A DNA stretch of 64,000 nt from Saussurea involucrata (taxonomy: Eukaryota; Streptophyta; Magnoliopsida; Asterales; Asteraceae). Numbering within the stretch: position 1 is the first letter of the stretch; every line of letters begins with the position of its first letter. Shown piece by piece: positions 1 to 11,816 of the stretch. Below the pieces are notes generated by a model. That model was not told the origin of the DNA, searched no databases, and saw nothing but the letters and a program-made list of their open reading frames with translations. The stretch is from positions 94,590,873 to 94,654,872 of the forward strand of contig CM066326.1 in NCBI GenBank assembly GCA_033807775.1, in the 5' to 3' direction. Position numbers and translations under genes: made by a program.

Positions 1-640
1 CTCCTATCCGGACAACTCCTATCCGGACAACATCATTCGACTGACGAACACTTACCCGGAAACACTCATCTGAACAACGTGTCCGGACGTCCAGGGAGGT
101 TTCCGGACGTCGACCTGCTCCCTTTTTGGAGCTGAAATTTACTAAATAGATCGAAATACTCGAAAAGGAGATTAGCAGCAATACCAAAGTCATTAACCTC
201 AAAAGTTCCTGGAATCTTAGCAACTCAATCACACTACAGGGCCCAAACTCTCTCATTTAGTCTCATAACCCACTTCCAACACCAAAACCCCAAAATAACT
301 ATTCTGATAATCAAACCACAGATTCGAGATTAAAATGAGAGTTTACCTGGTGATTTCTTGCTGCAATTCGAATTCCAAACACACCCTAGCTTTCGATTTC
401 CAAGCTCCAAGCTCCTTCTTCTCCAAAAGCCACAAGAGCTCCAAAAACTTCTTCCTTCTCTTTCTCCCAAAACACAGCCGACACACACACACTAAATTCA
501 GCCAAAATGGAATGTTTCTAGGGTTTTGTGCCCATTATATACCTTGTCCCAATTTACAAAATACCACCCTCAACTTCCATTTTATTAAATTTCCACCACA
601 AGACTTTAAACTCTTCCACTTTGGACACGGTCACTACAAC
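1..640 (-). mobile_element. LTR fragment, antisense, truncated
   Basis: Read on the minus strand, this looks like the first ~640 bases of an LTR related to those at 34244 and 60345: a decayed 5' end, an AG-rich leader, then a cluster of TCCGGA motifs (plus-strand 1-110). The expected TGTAACAACC start is missing at position 640, so the piece is truncated where it meets the LTR of element A. It runs off the window at position 1. The 104-codon ORF at 335-649 has no recognisable product and is probably chance. Assignment rests on layout and motif similarity. Confidence 0.6.
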
Positions 641-1977
641 TACTCTTAATAGATCATGTTTTGGGGAGGAAATCGTGAGGAATTGTTAGACTTTTACCTA
701 AGCATCTCCTTATTGAGTAATTTGGGATTTTAATGCTAATATGCCGATTTAGTGGTTTAAAATGGATTTAATTGAGTGGTTTTGGCTAGTGGATGAACCC
801 TTAGGTTTGTCTAATCGAGTTGTTACCAAATAAACGAGTTTTAATCACTTTTAGATTGTTGGTTTTCGAACAGCAGTGGTTTCCGGACGATAGAGGTTCT
901 TAATGTCCGGTAGTTTCCGGATAGGTTACAGGTATCCGGGTAGTTTTGCCCTGGTGGTTCCCGGATGTAGGTCTTTCCCGGAAAAAGGGGTTCCGGGTTT
1001 TAGTACCCGGTAAAGGGTGTGTCCGGGATGTTCTAATGTTCGAACAGTTCGGAGTATCCAGACAGTTCGGGGTATCCGGACAGTTTGGGTATCCGGAATG
1101 TGTTAGCGTCCGGACTGTGTCAGCGGTACTGTAGAGTCAGACCGTCCGAACTGATATGAATCTAATGTCCTTAGGTGTTCGTTTGGGTTAACTTGAGGAT
1201 ATTTAAGAAGCGCGTTCTACGTAACCAAAGGTGAGTTCTCTCAACCTTTTTATGACGTACTATGTTTTACTGAATATGGTTCCCTTTTCGAGCATGAACT
1301 GATTTATAAAAGTTATGCATGTTTCCATGTTTTGCATGTTTATTTGCAAATGAAATGATGTTTAAGGTTTTCATGAATATGATTTCAAATGTATGTGTAT
1401 GCTATGTGGAGTCGGTTGCACAGTGGGGTCAGGGAACCTTGGGATTTCTAATCCCTTGGGCATATGGAGGTTAGCTTGTAGATTGGAATTCGTTTCCTCC
1501 TACATGAAGGAACAGGGGGTCCACTTTGATTCCGGTGTAGACGAGAGGGTGTCCGTTAGGCCCCGATCGGAGTAGCTTATGCGATCCCTGAACCCTGTGT
1601 TGAACCTTGGATGATGTTTATGAGAAAGATGTGAATGTATTTTCAATGAAATGATTTTATACTGTGATAAATGTTTTATGGAGGGAATTCACTAAACCTT
1701 TTGGTCTAACCCTCGCTTTTCAAAAACTAAACCATTTTCAGGTAAGCGTACCGTGGGTTCTTCTAGTAAGAACTAGGAGAAGGCAAGGAGGATGTGGAGC
1801 TCTTAGTGACTCCAAGTTTTTGACGGATGACTATAGATAGAACTCGGCTGTGGATTTAGAGACTTCCGCTGTCATTTTTGTTTAGTTTGATTTGATGATG
1901 ATGTAAATACAAGCTTAATTATGTAACCCGAATGCTTATTTTATGATATTGCATGTTTAAGAATGTGGGACGTTACA
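641..1977 (+). repeat. Element A 5' LTR (lacks first ~287 bp)
   Basis: Matches 34531-35867 base for base in length (1337). It ends GGGACGTTACA directly before the primer-binding site. The first 287 bases present in the 3' LTR are absent and replaced by the antisense LTR fragment at 1-640. It includes a TCCGGA-rich zone (about 880-1130) and the conserved box at 1686-1740 (hairpin plus CCATTTTCAGG). Confidence 0.92.
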
Positions 1978-1979
1978 AA

Positions 1980-1992
1980 TGGTATCAGAGCC
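1980..1992 (+). other. Element A primer-binding site (tRNA-Met type)
   Basis: TGGTATCAGAGCC begins two bases after the LTR end. This is the standard plant primer site complementary to the 3' end of initiator tRNA-Met and fixes the LTR boundary and the orientation. Confidence 0.95.
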
Positions 1993-2269
1993 TTAGTTTA
2001 AGGGATTTAGGTGACCAGTAGGGCCTAAACTTAAACTGTAAGATGAGGGACACAGCCGAGACATAGGATTGCCTCTAGGAACAATCACTATATATGCGCT
2101 AGAAAATAAGGTACCAAGGACAAACGTGTAAGGTAAGTTTGGGATTACACCTGGCCAGTGTAATTACGAACTTACAGGTACATGTGCGTGCTTAAATTAC
2201 CTTTTATAGCAAATTTGTTGTGTCATGTTTAGCAAGGGTTAATTGTTGTTTTCTTTCAACATTATCGAA

Positions 2270-3491
2270 ATGGCTGGGAGAACTTTGAGGAGTAGGTCAG
2301 CACCTACTGTGCCAAGGAATCAAGATGAAGAGGTACTAGAGAATGGACTGGTGGAACCGGCGAGGGCAACTGTTACCCGTGGAAGGGGAAGAGGTAGGGG
2401 TCGTGGAAGGGGTCGAGGAAGAACACCCCGCCGGGCCGCCACCCAAGTGGCCGGGGATGGGGGAAACCTGAACCTGAGAACGACTCGTGCAACTAGAAGA
2501 ACGAGGAGTGTGGAAGTCCCCGTTCATCAAGAAGATTCTCTTCAGGAGAGTTCAGCTTCTGCAAGAAGGGTAACTCATCCCAGGGGACGAGGTCGAGGCC
2601 GTGGATCCGCATTCGTCACTCGAGAGAACCTAGCTGCCGAATTAGGTAAGATTCAAGAGACTTTGTAGGCCCTCCTCTAAAGCAGAATGAATCAGCCTCG
2701 GGAAGCAAAGAGGCAAGCGAGAACAAGGAAAGTGTGGAGTTGTCAAGCCCGCTAGAGACTGGTACCGAGAATCACTCGAAAGCAATTTCGTTGGTGGTGA
2801 ATGAGTCAGCAGCTAAGGGGTGTAGTACAAGGCCTTTGCCTCATGCAAGCCCCCTACTTTCAAGGGCGAGTGTGACCCGGTGTTGGCAATGAAATGGGTG
2901 AAGGAAATGGAACTAGTGTTTGATACGTGCAAGTGTGGCGACGGGGATAGGGTGATGGTTGCCCTATCCATGTTGAAATCTGATGCAGTTTACTGGTGGG
3001 ATGCCGAAACTGGGGGAAAGGGTTCGGCAGTGGCTAAATGGATGATGTGGGAAACGTTTGTAGACCGGTTTAAAGCTCAGTTCTGTCCGCTCGCGGCAAT
3101 GAAAAGGTTGGAAGAAGAGTTTATGGGTTTGGAACAAGGTGAAATGACGGTACGGGAATATACTTCAAGGTTTATCGAGAAGTCTCGTTTCGCTGACTTG
3201 TATGTGCCAACAGAGGAGCGAAGAGTGGAACGTTTCCTCCATGGGTTGAAAAGTAGCGTACGAGAGCTGATTTTGACAAGAAATCCCACTACCTTCCAGG
3301 CGGCCATCAACACGGCCGAGCTGATTGAGGAGAAGAATCGCCAAACCTCTGAGAAGAGTGGTGATAAACGCAAATGGGATGGACCGGGTAATGACTTCAG
3401 AAAAGGGAAAGTGTTTCGACCAGACAACCGTGTTAGAAAGGATACCGTTGGAAAACCATGTACGAAATGTAACAGGGTGCATCGGGGAGAG
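2270..3491 (+). pseudogene. Element A gag, N-terminal part (interrupted)
   Basis: The ATG at 2270 opens a basic N-terminus with an RGRGRG tract, ending at a TAG at 2666-2668. The capsid region resumes after a scrambled stretch at about 2840 (KPPTF motif, then 2880-3491) with typical gag features: YWWD, a WETFVDRF-like segment, EEFMGLEQG, and SRF-type helices (Retrotrans_gag family, PF03732). The frame runs into a CNRVHRGEC segment and is cut at 3491 by element B. It continues in frame at 23596 with CCHC zinc knuckles, proving the nesting. Non-functional because of stops and two insertions. Confidence 0.9.
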
Positions 3492-4412
3492 TGTTTGGGC
3501 AAAATTTCACAGGTCTCGACCACGACCAAAGAAGGTAAGACGCATGTCATGAGTTATACCTTGTATTAAGATAAGGTCCCGACGAAGACCCAAAGAACCT
3601 CCGCCATCCCTCCTAAAAGGTATGTCGAGAATTCCTCACGACACTCGACCTCGACGTCGCCCGTTCCGCACGACCGTCTCATAAAACCGTACGACCTCGA
3701 CCGACTAACGCGTTATACAACTGTTATATTTGTTTAAGTGTTTAATGCAGGAGTCAAAGTTATTTATGGACAAACGGCTATAACCGAAGAAATCAGTTAT
3801 GAGCATCTAAACTCACATTGAAGACGACGACCGTTACAAACAATCTTCAAGGCACTTAAAGATTCAACTAAAGTCATCCGAATACTATAAAATCCCAGCT
3901 CAATCATCAGTTCAAGACACCTGATCAACACCGAATAACACAGAGAGAGATAGAACAAGAGAATCAAACAACATAAGCAAACGCAAACACTCGAAGAATA
4001 TTCATTCGAAGCAAAGAGATCATTCATAGAAGATCACTCTCGACGCAAGACTCCCGTTCTCGACCAACAGTTTATACACAGTTTTCACACACGACGTACA
4101 CTGTTTTTACATTCAAAACACTTGTACTTTACATTTCGAAGTCTTTCCTTCATTTGTATTGTAATCTCTGTACGATCGACACCCGAAACACCAAGGATAT
4201 CGCCCCTGATTAGCGACCATAGTGCAGCGACGACATCCACTGTCGTCCGCAGGTTTTTTCCTCGTTGAGGTTTTTTCCTGCGTCATCAAATCCTTTGTCT
4301 CATTTACATTTTTGTCTTTGTCGCACGCCTTTGTCGAAAGATTCCTTTCTTTAGTTGTTAAAGTCCACATCGACCTTAAGTTGTCCCTTTGGTGCGATTT
4401 TTGGCATTAACA
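3492..4412 (+). repeat. Element B 5' LTR
   Basis: 921 bp, nearly identical to 22670-23590. It is rich in CGTACGAC/CGCACGAC-like words typical of this family and has a TATAAAA box at 3886. It shares start and end motifs with the LTRs of C and E. Confidence 0.94.
3886..3892 (+). promoter_or_regulatory. TATA box of element B 5' LTR
   Basis: TATAAAA lies in a conserved position shared with element C (12240) and element E (31474-31481, minus strand). In B's 3' LTR the matching site reads TATAATA. The conservation supports it as the element's core promoter; the transcription start is not determined. Confidence 0.6.
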
Positions 4413-4415
4413 GTT

Positions 4416-4432
4416 TGGCGCCATCCGTGGGA
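4416..4432 (+). other. Element B primer-binding site
   Basis: TGGCGCCATCCGTGGGA starts three bases after the LTR end. TGGCGCC-type sites are usual in Tat/Athila-like plant gypsy elements; the priming tRNA cannot be named without comparison to tRNA genes. Confidence 0.8.
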
Positions 4433-5313
4433 CCCCATCTAGAGAAAATCTTCGACAAACGTGCGTCTTGCTAACGGTTTTCTTGGAGTTTTCTTTGTTC
4501 TCTGTTGCAGGAAAATGGCAGCCCCTGGAGATCAGCAGCATGTCATTGCTCAGATGTACCAGGAGCTTGAAGTCGCCCGAAATCAAATCAACGCCATGGC
4601 GGAGCAAAGCCGTAGAGCAGCTGAAGAGATCGCACGGTTAAGGAATCCCTTTGGACCTCAGAGTGGTCCTAGGCCATTCGTTCAGAATCCAGGCCAAGGA
4701 TCGTTCGGTCAGAATGGTCCTCGACCATTCGCGCATAATCCAGGTCCAGGATCAGGTCCGTTCGCTCAGAATCAGCATCCAGGTCCGACCATGCAAAACC
4801 AGCAGCCAGGACCGTTCAATCCAAATCCCCAGTTCGGGACGGTCCCTCCTCAGCATATAAGGCCACCACCCATGCAGAATTAGACCTGTTAAACGTGTCG
4901 TGTCGTGTCGTGTTCACAGGTTAAACGGGTTGGGAGTGTCAAACCCGAACACGGCACGTTTAATAAACGGGTCAGAATATCTCAACCTGAACACGACCTG
5001 ATTATACCCGCCTAACCCGACACGACACAATTAACCCGTTTATCCTGTTAAACCATTAACCCGCAAACCCGTTTGACCCGCAAACCCGTTTAACCCGTTA
5101 ACCTGCTAACCCGTTTAAAAATTAACATTATACAAAATTAAAACTTAAAAATCGAAAATTAAAGCATTAGACATCCAAATTTTACAAGTTAAAGTTCAAA
5201 CATCCAAAGCATTAAAAATCTAAAACATAAAAAAATATTACAACCCAAGAAAACTTTGAAGTTTCAACTTCCAATTTCTAACCAAATGTCCAAATCCAAA
5301 ACATAACTTCTCT

Positions 5314-7553
5314 TCATCCGGATAGTTGAGTTTGAAGACTTTGATTCTTTGATTCTTTATGGTTGCACTCGTCATCCTCATCCTTCAAATTAAAAAGCAA
5401 ATTGCATAGCTCCTCTTCATCCGGTTGCATTGATGCTAAAATTGAGTAAAAGAAATGTTTAAAATTGAGTAAGTTAATCAACGCATAAAATTTAAAGTTG
5501 GTAAAAGAAACGTTTACCTTCATTAAAAACCCAATCTCTAAGACAAACCAATGATTCAACAGTTTCTGGTTTCAACGAACTCCGATAAGCATCAATAACT
5601 CGCCCTCCAATACTAAAAACCGATTCAGAAGCAACAGTAGATATTGGGATGGCCAAAATATCTCTAGCCATTTTAGACACAATGGGATACCTATTTTCAA
5701 GGGGTTTCCAATACTCCAACACATCAAAATCATCGATGCGAGGTAATTTCGGCTCCTCTAAGTAGGATTGCAGCTCAGATTTACCATCGGTGGTGAACTC
5801 ACAGCTAGAGAACTAATCAAAATCCTGATAAAAAACATAACTTAGCCAAGGAACTAACAAAAAATTAAATCACAAAATTAAATAAGGCAAAGTTTATTAC
5901 CGTCATATATGTGTCAGTGTTAGACATGGTATTAGTGGCAACACGAGATGAGCTTTGATTGTTCGTGGATGTTGTTGAAGATGCATACTCGTCAAACAAG
6001 GAAAATAATTTTTCCTTAAACCAATCCAACTCAATATTGGCAGAAGACCCGTATATCTTTTTGAAAGCCCAATCAATAACTTGAAACTTGTAACAGGGAT
6101 CAAAAACAACGGCAATACCCATGATGGTACTAAATTCACGCCAATACTTGTCAAACTTCAAGTTCATCTTAGTAGCCATGTCCTTCAAAAATCTATCACT
6201 ACTTTCCATCTCGTTTTTCAAAAGCAATCTTATTTTGAAAACATTAGGAAAGTAAAGATTGGAGGTTGGATACTTAGAACCTGAAAACTTTACCGTCACT
6301 TCATGGAAAACTTGCAAAAACTTACAAATTTTTTCAATCTTCGTCCATTCATCAGAAGTTGGGCAATGAACAAAATTAGCATCAGTCTTTGCTAAATGAA
6401 GAAGCGCTTTTTTGTAAAAGAATGCACTATCTAACATGTGAAAAGTAGAATTCCAACGAGTGGGCACATCTTGCTTTAACCCTCTATTAGACTTAATACC
6501 AACATGTTGAACACAATGTTTAAATCTTTCCTTACGACCCTGAGAACCTTTGCAATACTTGACACACTCTCTCACCTTCAAAACAGCTCCATCTAATTCT
6601 TTTAAACCATCTTGCACTATCAAATTAAGAATGTGGGCACAACAACGAGCATGGAAATAATCACCATTAGATATCAAATCCAAATCAAATTTCAGTCCAT
6701 CAACCATAGAATCATTATTAGATGCATTATCTAAGGTTATGGACATGATTTTCTTATCAATTCCCCATTCTTTCAACAAACCACAAACTTTTTCAGCCAA
6801 AGCAGCACCAGTATGGGGAGGAGGCATGCAAGTAAAAGCTAAAATTATTTTTTGCAAACACCAACTTTTATCAACAAAGTGAGCAGTCAATGAAATATAT
6901 CCATCGGTGGTCAAAGAAGTCCAACAATCTGATGTTAATGCTATTCTACCAGGAACAGATTGCAACAAATTAAGAAGCTTGTATTTCTCCACAGAATACA
7001 TTTTGAGTATGTCATTTTTTGTGGTGTGCCTTGAAAAAAACCCCACTTCAGAATTCAAGTAAGCAAAACACCTCCTAATACCTTCATATTCAACTAATTG
7101 AAGAGGGAGATTGTGTCTAGCAATAGCAATTCCAACCAATTCTCGAAATTCATCTTGGTTAAACCTAGGAGATTTACTTTCCAATGAACCATTCAAATTA
7201 GATTGTAAAATTAGTTGCCCGATATCTTTATAATTTTTTCCCTTGCAAGACTTAATATGCCTACGCATATTCCCTGTCCCATACTTACTTTCAGCAATGT
7301 ATTTAGCCCCACATCTCTTGCATTTGCATTGTAGATTTCCATTAACATCTAATTCATCAATCATTTCAAAAACATCCCAAACACTAGAAGTAAGCTTACG
7401 TTGGCGTTTAATAGGCTTACCAGAGAGTATGGGTTTAAGCTTAATTGCTTCTTTGCCCTTCTTAGAAGCTGTTGCCAAATCTTCTAGCCTATCTGTACCA
7501 ACGCCCTCTTCTTCCGCTTCATCAGCAGACAAGTTAATAGGAATAGGATCCAT
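5314..7553 (-). CDS. hAT transposase, BED finger, 3 coding exons
   Basis: Coding exons are 7553-5901, 5812-5518 and 5435-5314; introns 5900-5813 (88 bp) and 5517-5436 (82 bp) are GT-AG and keep frame, giving about 689 aa, normal for RICESLEEPER/DAYSLEEPER-type proteins. N-terminal BED zinc finger with CKCKRCG and later HIKSC; RNase H-like fold with LTSDCWTS and TLDNASNND (first two acidic residues); a CCAHILNLIV segment; C-terminal dimerisation region with ASESVFS (third acidic residue). No internal stop in the spliced frame. An upstream in-frame ATG at 7613 lies in the predicted leader intron, so 7553 is preferred. DNA-binding cut-and-paste transposase acting in the nucleus. Confidence 0.88.
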
Positions 7554-7561
7554 ATTTGAAT

Positions 7562-8235
7562 CTACAAAACAAGAGGCTGTTAGGTTATAATTCATGTACT
7601 GATGCTTTTTCAATCAAATAATTGTAAATTAATATGGCTATGTTTAATGTATACATTTTCTCAATTGTTTAAGGTACAAATGTATGTCTCAGTTGTTTTT
7701 TTTCCAAATCCTCCCTCTCTATATATATATATATATGTATATATATGTGTGTGTGTAAAACAAGAAAATCACACCAGAAGCAAATATGTATATATATGTG
7801 TGTGTGTAAAACACTGTTGGGAACAAACCCATAAACAAACCCCTTAACCCCTGCCAAAAATGGTGTTTAATTCAAGAAAGTCGTGCACCAGGTTGATGGT
7901 TTAACAAACAAACTCATATTCATATAGTATGTTTTTGATCCCTACTAATCTAATAGTTTGTAGTCATCAAGAGCACCACTAATCTTTGCCCCATTTGATC
8001 CACAACTAGCAACATTACCACATCAGCATTTCAATAGTTTGCCCCATTTAATCTAATAGTTTGTTTTGTTCAGATAAGGCTTTTAACTTGTTTCCAAGAC
8101 CATAAGTTAGGCTGATTTGGTTCAAAAGCTCAAAGGGTTCAGAATTTCAATAAGCAAGAACCTGCATTTTATGTGGGTCTATTTATATGCTTTTCATACA
8201 AGAACTATTTATATGCTTTTCTTACAAGAACTCAC
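7562..8235 (-). other. Predicted leader intron of the hAT transposase
   Basis: On the minus strand GGAG/GTGAGTTC at 8235 is a strong donor and TTTTGTAG/ATTC at 7562 a strong acceptor, placing the ATG eight bases into the next exon. The intron holds two copies of a TGTATATATATGTGTGTGTG-type word (about 7733-7760 and 7786-7811) and otherwise T-rich sequence. Inferred from splice signals only. Confidence 0.55.
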
Positions 8236-8560
8236 CTCCAAGTGAGAACGCCGCCGACTGTCGAAGTGTCGATGAGACTTGAGAGGGTTCGATGTGAGAG
8301 GGAAAGAAGGCGCCGGCTGAAGCTGTCGAATGTCGATGATCGTGAGAGGGAAAGGAGGCGCCGGCTGATTCGCTGAACCTGTCGAGTGTCGATGTGGAGA
8401 CCGGAGACGGAGAGGCAGAGAGAATGAAAAACGATTTGATGAAGATGCCCTAATAATCTAGTAATCTGTAATCTGAATACTATAGAGTGGACTGTGGAAG
8501 TGTTCAAGCCCATAAAATAAATAAATGTAACTAAAAGAAGCGGCCCATAATATATATATA
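8236..8560 (-). promoter_or_regulatory. Putative promoter and leader of hAT transposase
   Basis: Minus strand: a TA-rich block (8550-8632) precedes two AGCCCA/GGCCCA site-II-like boxes (about 8505-8545), then a pyrimidine-rich leader near 8400-8425. About 110 bp further in are two imperfect copies of a GGCGCCGGCTGA-containing unit (8290-8395). Site-II boxes are common in promoters active in dividing plant cells (established knowledge). Confidence 0.4.
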
Positions 8561-8587
8561 TATATATAATTATATATATATATATTA

Positions 8588-8625
<38 letters not shown>

Positions 8626-8632
8626 CTTATAT
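8550..8632. repeat. TA-rich microsatellite
   Basis: Interrupted (TA)n tract inside hAT L, upstream of the transposase leader. Related TA tracts sit at the same relative place in the other hAT copies (36611, 42925, 45855). Confidence 0.9.
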
Positions 8633-10898
8633 ATAAACGGGTTACTCGGGTCGTGTTCGTGTTGAAATGTTTGACCCTAACCTTACCCGTTTAATTTTCG
8701 TGTCGTGTCGTGTCAACCCGTTTACTTAAACGGGTTGAAATGTATTACCCAAACCCGTTTAATTCGTGTCGGGTTCGTGTCGGGTTAGCGTGTCGTGTCA
8801 TTTTTTACCAGGTCTATGCAGAATGGATCGCAGCCATTTCAGAATGGATCGCATCCATTTCAAAATGGGTCGTAGCCATTTCAGAGCGGGTCGCAACCGT
8901 ATTTTGTTCCTTTCAACGGAGATGCCAATGGCTCGTCGCATGTCAATGGCACCATCCCAGGAATCAATCCGCAAGCAGGGGCAAATCTTAACCCCAATGA
9001 CCCCGTCGCCCAGCGATTGAAAATGCTAGAAGATCAGAACGAGCGCGTCTTATCTTTGCTCGCCAAGTTGCCTGGGGCAGCCGTGCCCGTCGACGTCGAG
9101 CCCTGATCAGGATTTCAGGCGTCACCATTCATCGATGAGATCACGACTGTCGAGGTCCCGAAGAAATACAATGTCCCCGCCTTCACGCCCAAGTACTCGG
9201 GAGTGACCGATCCGACAGAGCACGTCGCACAGTATAAGCAGCTCATGTGGACGATCTCAATCCCACACATGTATCAGGAAGTCTGTATGTGCAATAGCTT
9301 CGGTGCAACTCTCACTGGTCCTGCTCTCCAATGGCTGATTAATCTCAAACCCAAGTCCATCGGGTCGTTCGCTGAATTAGTCAATAAATTCTCCCAGCAA
9401 TTCGCCAGCAGTCGCAAGATAGAGAAGCAGACCAGTGACTTGTATTACGTCGTGCAAAAGACCAATGAGTCTATCCGCAGTTATTTCAATCGATTCAATG
9501 CAGAGATGATCAGCGTTCGTAATTGTGACATCAAGACCGCGATCGAAGCCTATAAGCGTGGTCTGGACGACAGTTCAGGTTTATACACTGACCTGACTAA
9601 GTATCCTCCGGAGAATTTCGAAGACGTCCGAGCTCGAACCTTAGCATATATGAGAGTAGAGGACGACGCTGCCTTTCGTCGCAAGCATACCGACGACAAG
9701 AGGTCATTAGGCATAAAGAAGCCAGAGTTCAAGGCGAAAGCGATTTCCAAAGTGGAGCCCGCCCGCCAGATCTCGAACGTCCGATTCAAGACAAAAGCAG
9801 AGTCTAAGACCGCGACCAAATTTCCTCAATACCCCAAGATATCCTCTTACGGATTCAAAGGGTCCACTAAAGATTTGGTCGAAGCTCTGAACACCGCCCA
9901 GGCGACTATTCGATGGCCAACGAAGTCCGGTCAGGATGATGCTAAGAAAGATAAATCTAAATGGTGCGACTTCCATGTCGACCATGGTCATGCAACAGAT
10001 GATTGCATAGCCCTAAAAAAAGAGCTAGCATATCATGTCCCGAAAGGAAATCTCAAAAATATCATCGATGACGCCGATACCCCAGCTAATGATGTTCGAC
10101 CGTCAACCCCCGAGCATGCAAAGGTCGTCAATTGCATCACCAGTGGTTCAGACGTGTGTGGTCTGACGTATTCCGCAGCCAAACGTCACGCCAGTCAAGC
10201 GCCTGACGATCGGCCTATTCCGCAGTCATCGAGGCCTAGAGGAGATTTGGAGTTGGAAGATATGAAGATCATATTCGACCAAGTCGACCTCGGCGACTCG
10301 TATCAGAAGCACCATGACGGGTTGATCATTCAACTCACGGTTGGTAACTGTCTAACTCGTCGAGTCTTGGTCGACGGGGGCAGTTCAGCAAACATCATTT
10401 TTCTCAACACCATCAAGGCCATGGGAATCAATCGCTCGGAAATCACCCGACGCTCGACAACTTTAGTCGGTTTCAATGGAGAAGCGACAAGCACATATGG
10501 AGATATCATCTTGCCAGTCTACGCCGGAGGAATCAACAAGCAGACCAAGTTCAGCGTCATCGACTGCGCGTTGGCCTATAACATCATCTTAGGTCGACTA
10601 TGGATCCACGAAATGAAAGCCGTTCCCTCGACATATCATCAGATCCTGAAGTTCCCTATGCCGTGGGGCATCCAGGAAATCAAGAGTGAGCCGAAAGTCG
10701 CTCGTGACTGCTATAAATCGACTCTGAAACCGCGAAAGTAAATCGCTTAGCAGATGCGGCACGACAGGTTCGTCCTTCTATCCTTAGAAACAAACTTATG
10801 CCTTGACTACAGGAATAAAATGACCATATGGCCTTGTCGCGCGAAAACACAGTCAATGCACACCTAGATGGCATTCCCCAAGATCTCCGTGTCGATCC

Positions 10899-11083
10899 GT
10901 CATTTAAAACCTATCCTCTCCTAGAAAGAATAGGATATTAAATGACGGGGGGCAAATACTCCGTTAATTAGAGAGGAATCTAAGAAGGTACGTTTCCTAA
11001 TTTCTTTTTCTTCTTTCATATGATTTTTTCATGACGACGATTACTGACTTAAGCATCGGAGGGTCGTTGGTTAGCCAACGACC
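10899..11083 (+). other. Twin hairpins and G-rich tract after element B gag-protease
   Basis: First hairpin 10899-10946: GTCATTTAAAACCTATC pairs imperfectly with GATATTAAATGAC. It is followed directly by GACGGGGGGCAAATA, which resembles the true polypurine tract before the 3' LTR. Second hairpin 11062-11083: GGTCGTTGG, loop TTAG, CCAACGACC. The same pair occurs in C (15396-15564) and E (28732-28898). The second hairpin in E differs by a change allowing a G-U pair. It lies between convergent genes; function unknown (terminator, central primer or packaging signal are possible). Confidence 0.7.
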
Positions 11084-11552
11084 AACCTCTGACATTGTTT
11101 ATTCCCCATAATCGCACGACAATAATCAAACGACTCTAGTTTCGCCAGGTCGCACGACATAAACGACCAAGTCTATGACTTGATCATCCTTTACAGAGAC
11201 ACACAATTCAAATTAATCGCACGACTTAGTCGTACGATTGCGAAGTCTAACGATCTCATGATCTAAGCCTCTTAACTTAGAAAATTTCATACTCCGAATG
11301 TATGCTTTAGTCGCATGTGCTTATGTTTATACACACGATTTAAAAGTCTTATGGCTTACGTTCCAGTTATTGTGTTACAATAGATGCCTAAGTCGCATGA
11401 TTCCTTGTACTTTATGAATTTAACAGTCGATGTGATATTTTATAAAGTGCAAGTTCAAAAGAAACCCAAATTTCATTCACCAAATAAACCGTCAATTACA
11501 TCTCGACCACCAACGGTCGATCGATAAAAACAAAAATAAAGAATTTTTGCGG

Positions 11553-11816
11553 TTAGATCTGAGGAGGGGCATCAGTCGCATCCTTGCCTGAGGTCTCGCC
11601 CTGATGACCTTCGTCTACCACCTCCTCCTCGACGTCCTTCTCGTCATCCGAATCAAGGTCTCTCACCGTCCCGACGCCGTTCAAGTAAATATCGAGCTCT
11701 TCCGACGCCGAAGCAAGAGGATCCTTCTCCAACAAATGTCGCCTCATGATCACTGCCCTAGCAGTCAGACGAGCTATGGCAAAAACGGACTTACCCTCGT
11801 CCTTAGTAGCTTGTAC
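11553..11816 (-). pseudogene. Element B antisense gene, C-terminal end
   Basis: Encodes the acidic C-terminus of the antisense protein (RLTARAVIMRRHLLEKDP then a DDEKDVEEEV tail), closely matching the end of the complete copy in E (28120-28351). Cut at 11816 by the LTR of element C. The remaining part is missing or lies at 21517-22198. Confidence 0.8.

Larger units (their letters stand above)
4881..8816. mobile_element. hAT transposon L, full length
   Basis: 3936 bp with TAGACCTG...CAGGTCTA ends and a perfect 8 bp target duplication, TGCAGAAT, at 4873-4880 and 8817-8824. Both subterminal zones are crowded with AACCCG/CGGGTT and CGTGTCGTGTC repeats, likely transposase-binding sites (known for hAT). 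It carries a spliced transposase gene on the minus strand. Elements at 36156-45172 and 45244-46052 share the ends. Apparently the youngest layer in this part of the nest. Confidence 0.95.
4515..10741 (+). pseudogene. Element B gag-protease, split by hAT
   Basis: Starts MAAPG at 4515, just after a TTGCAG splice-acceptor-like site. N-terminus: a helical segment (QELEVARNQ) and a long Pro/Gln/Asn-rich linker, broken at 4880 by the hAT and resumed at 8825. The capsid domain has ALQWLINLKPKSIGSF and SYFNRFNAE motifs (PF03732-like); a CDFH...H zinc-like segment follows near 9965; the aspartic protease has VDGGSSAN near 10370 and an ILGR motif near 10590. The frame ends in TAA at 10741. Stops: TAG at 8873 and TGA at 9104. 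No RT follows. Confidence 0.9.

Noticed and set aside
335..649. 104-codon ORF as a gene
   Set aside because: Lies in an antisense LTR fragment, low-complexity composition, no motif, no conserved counterpart.
1980..1992. tRNA gene
   Set aside because: Only the 3'-end complement (primer site) is present; no cloverleaf. Same for 19776, 38951 and the TGGCGCC sites.
7602..7847. 81-codon ORF at the hAT transposase 5' side
   Set aside because: Consists of TA/TG repeats within the predicted leader intron.
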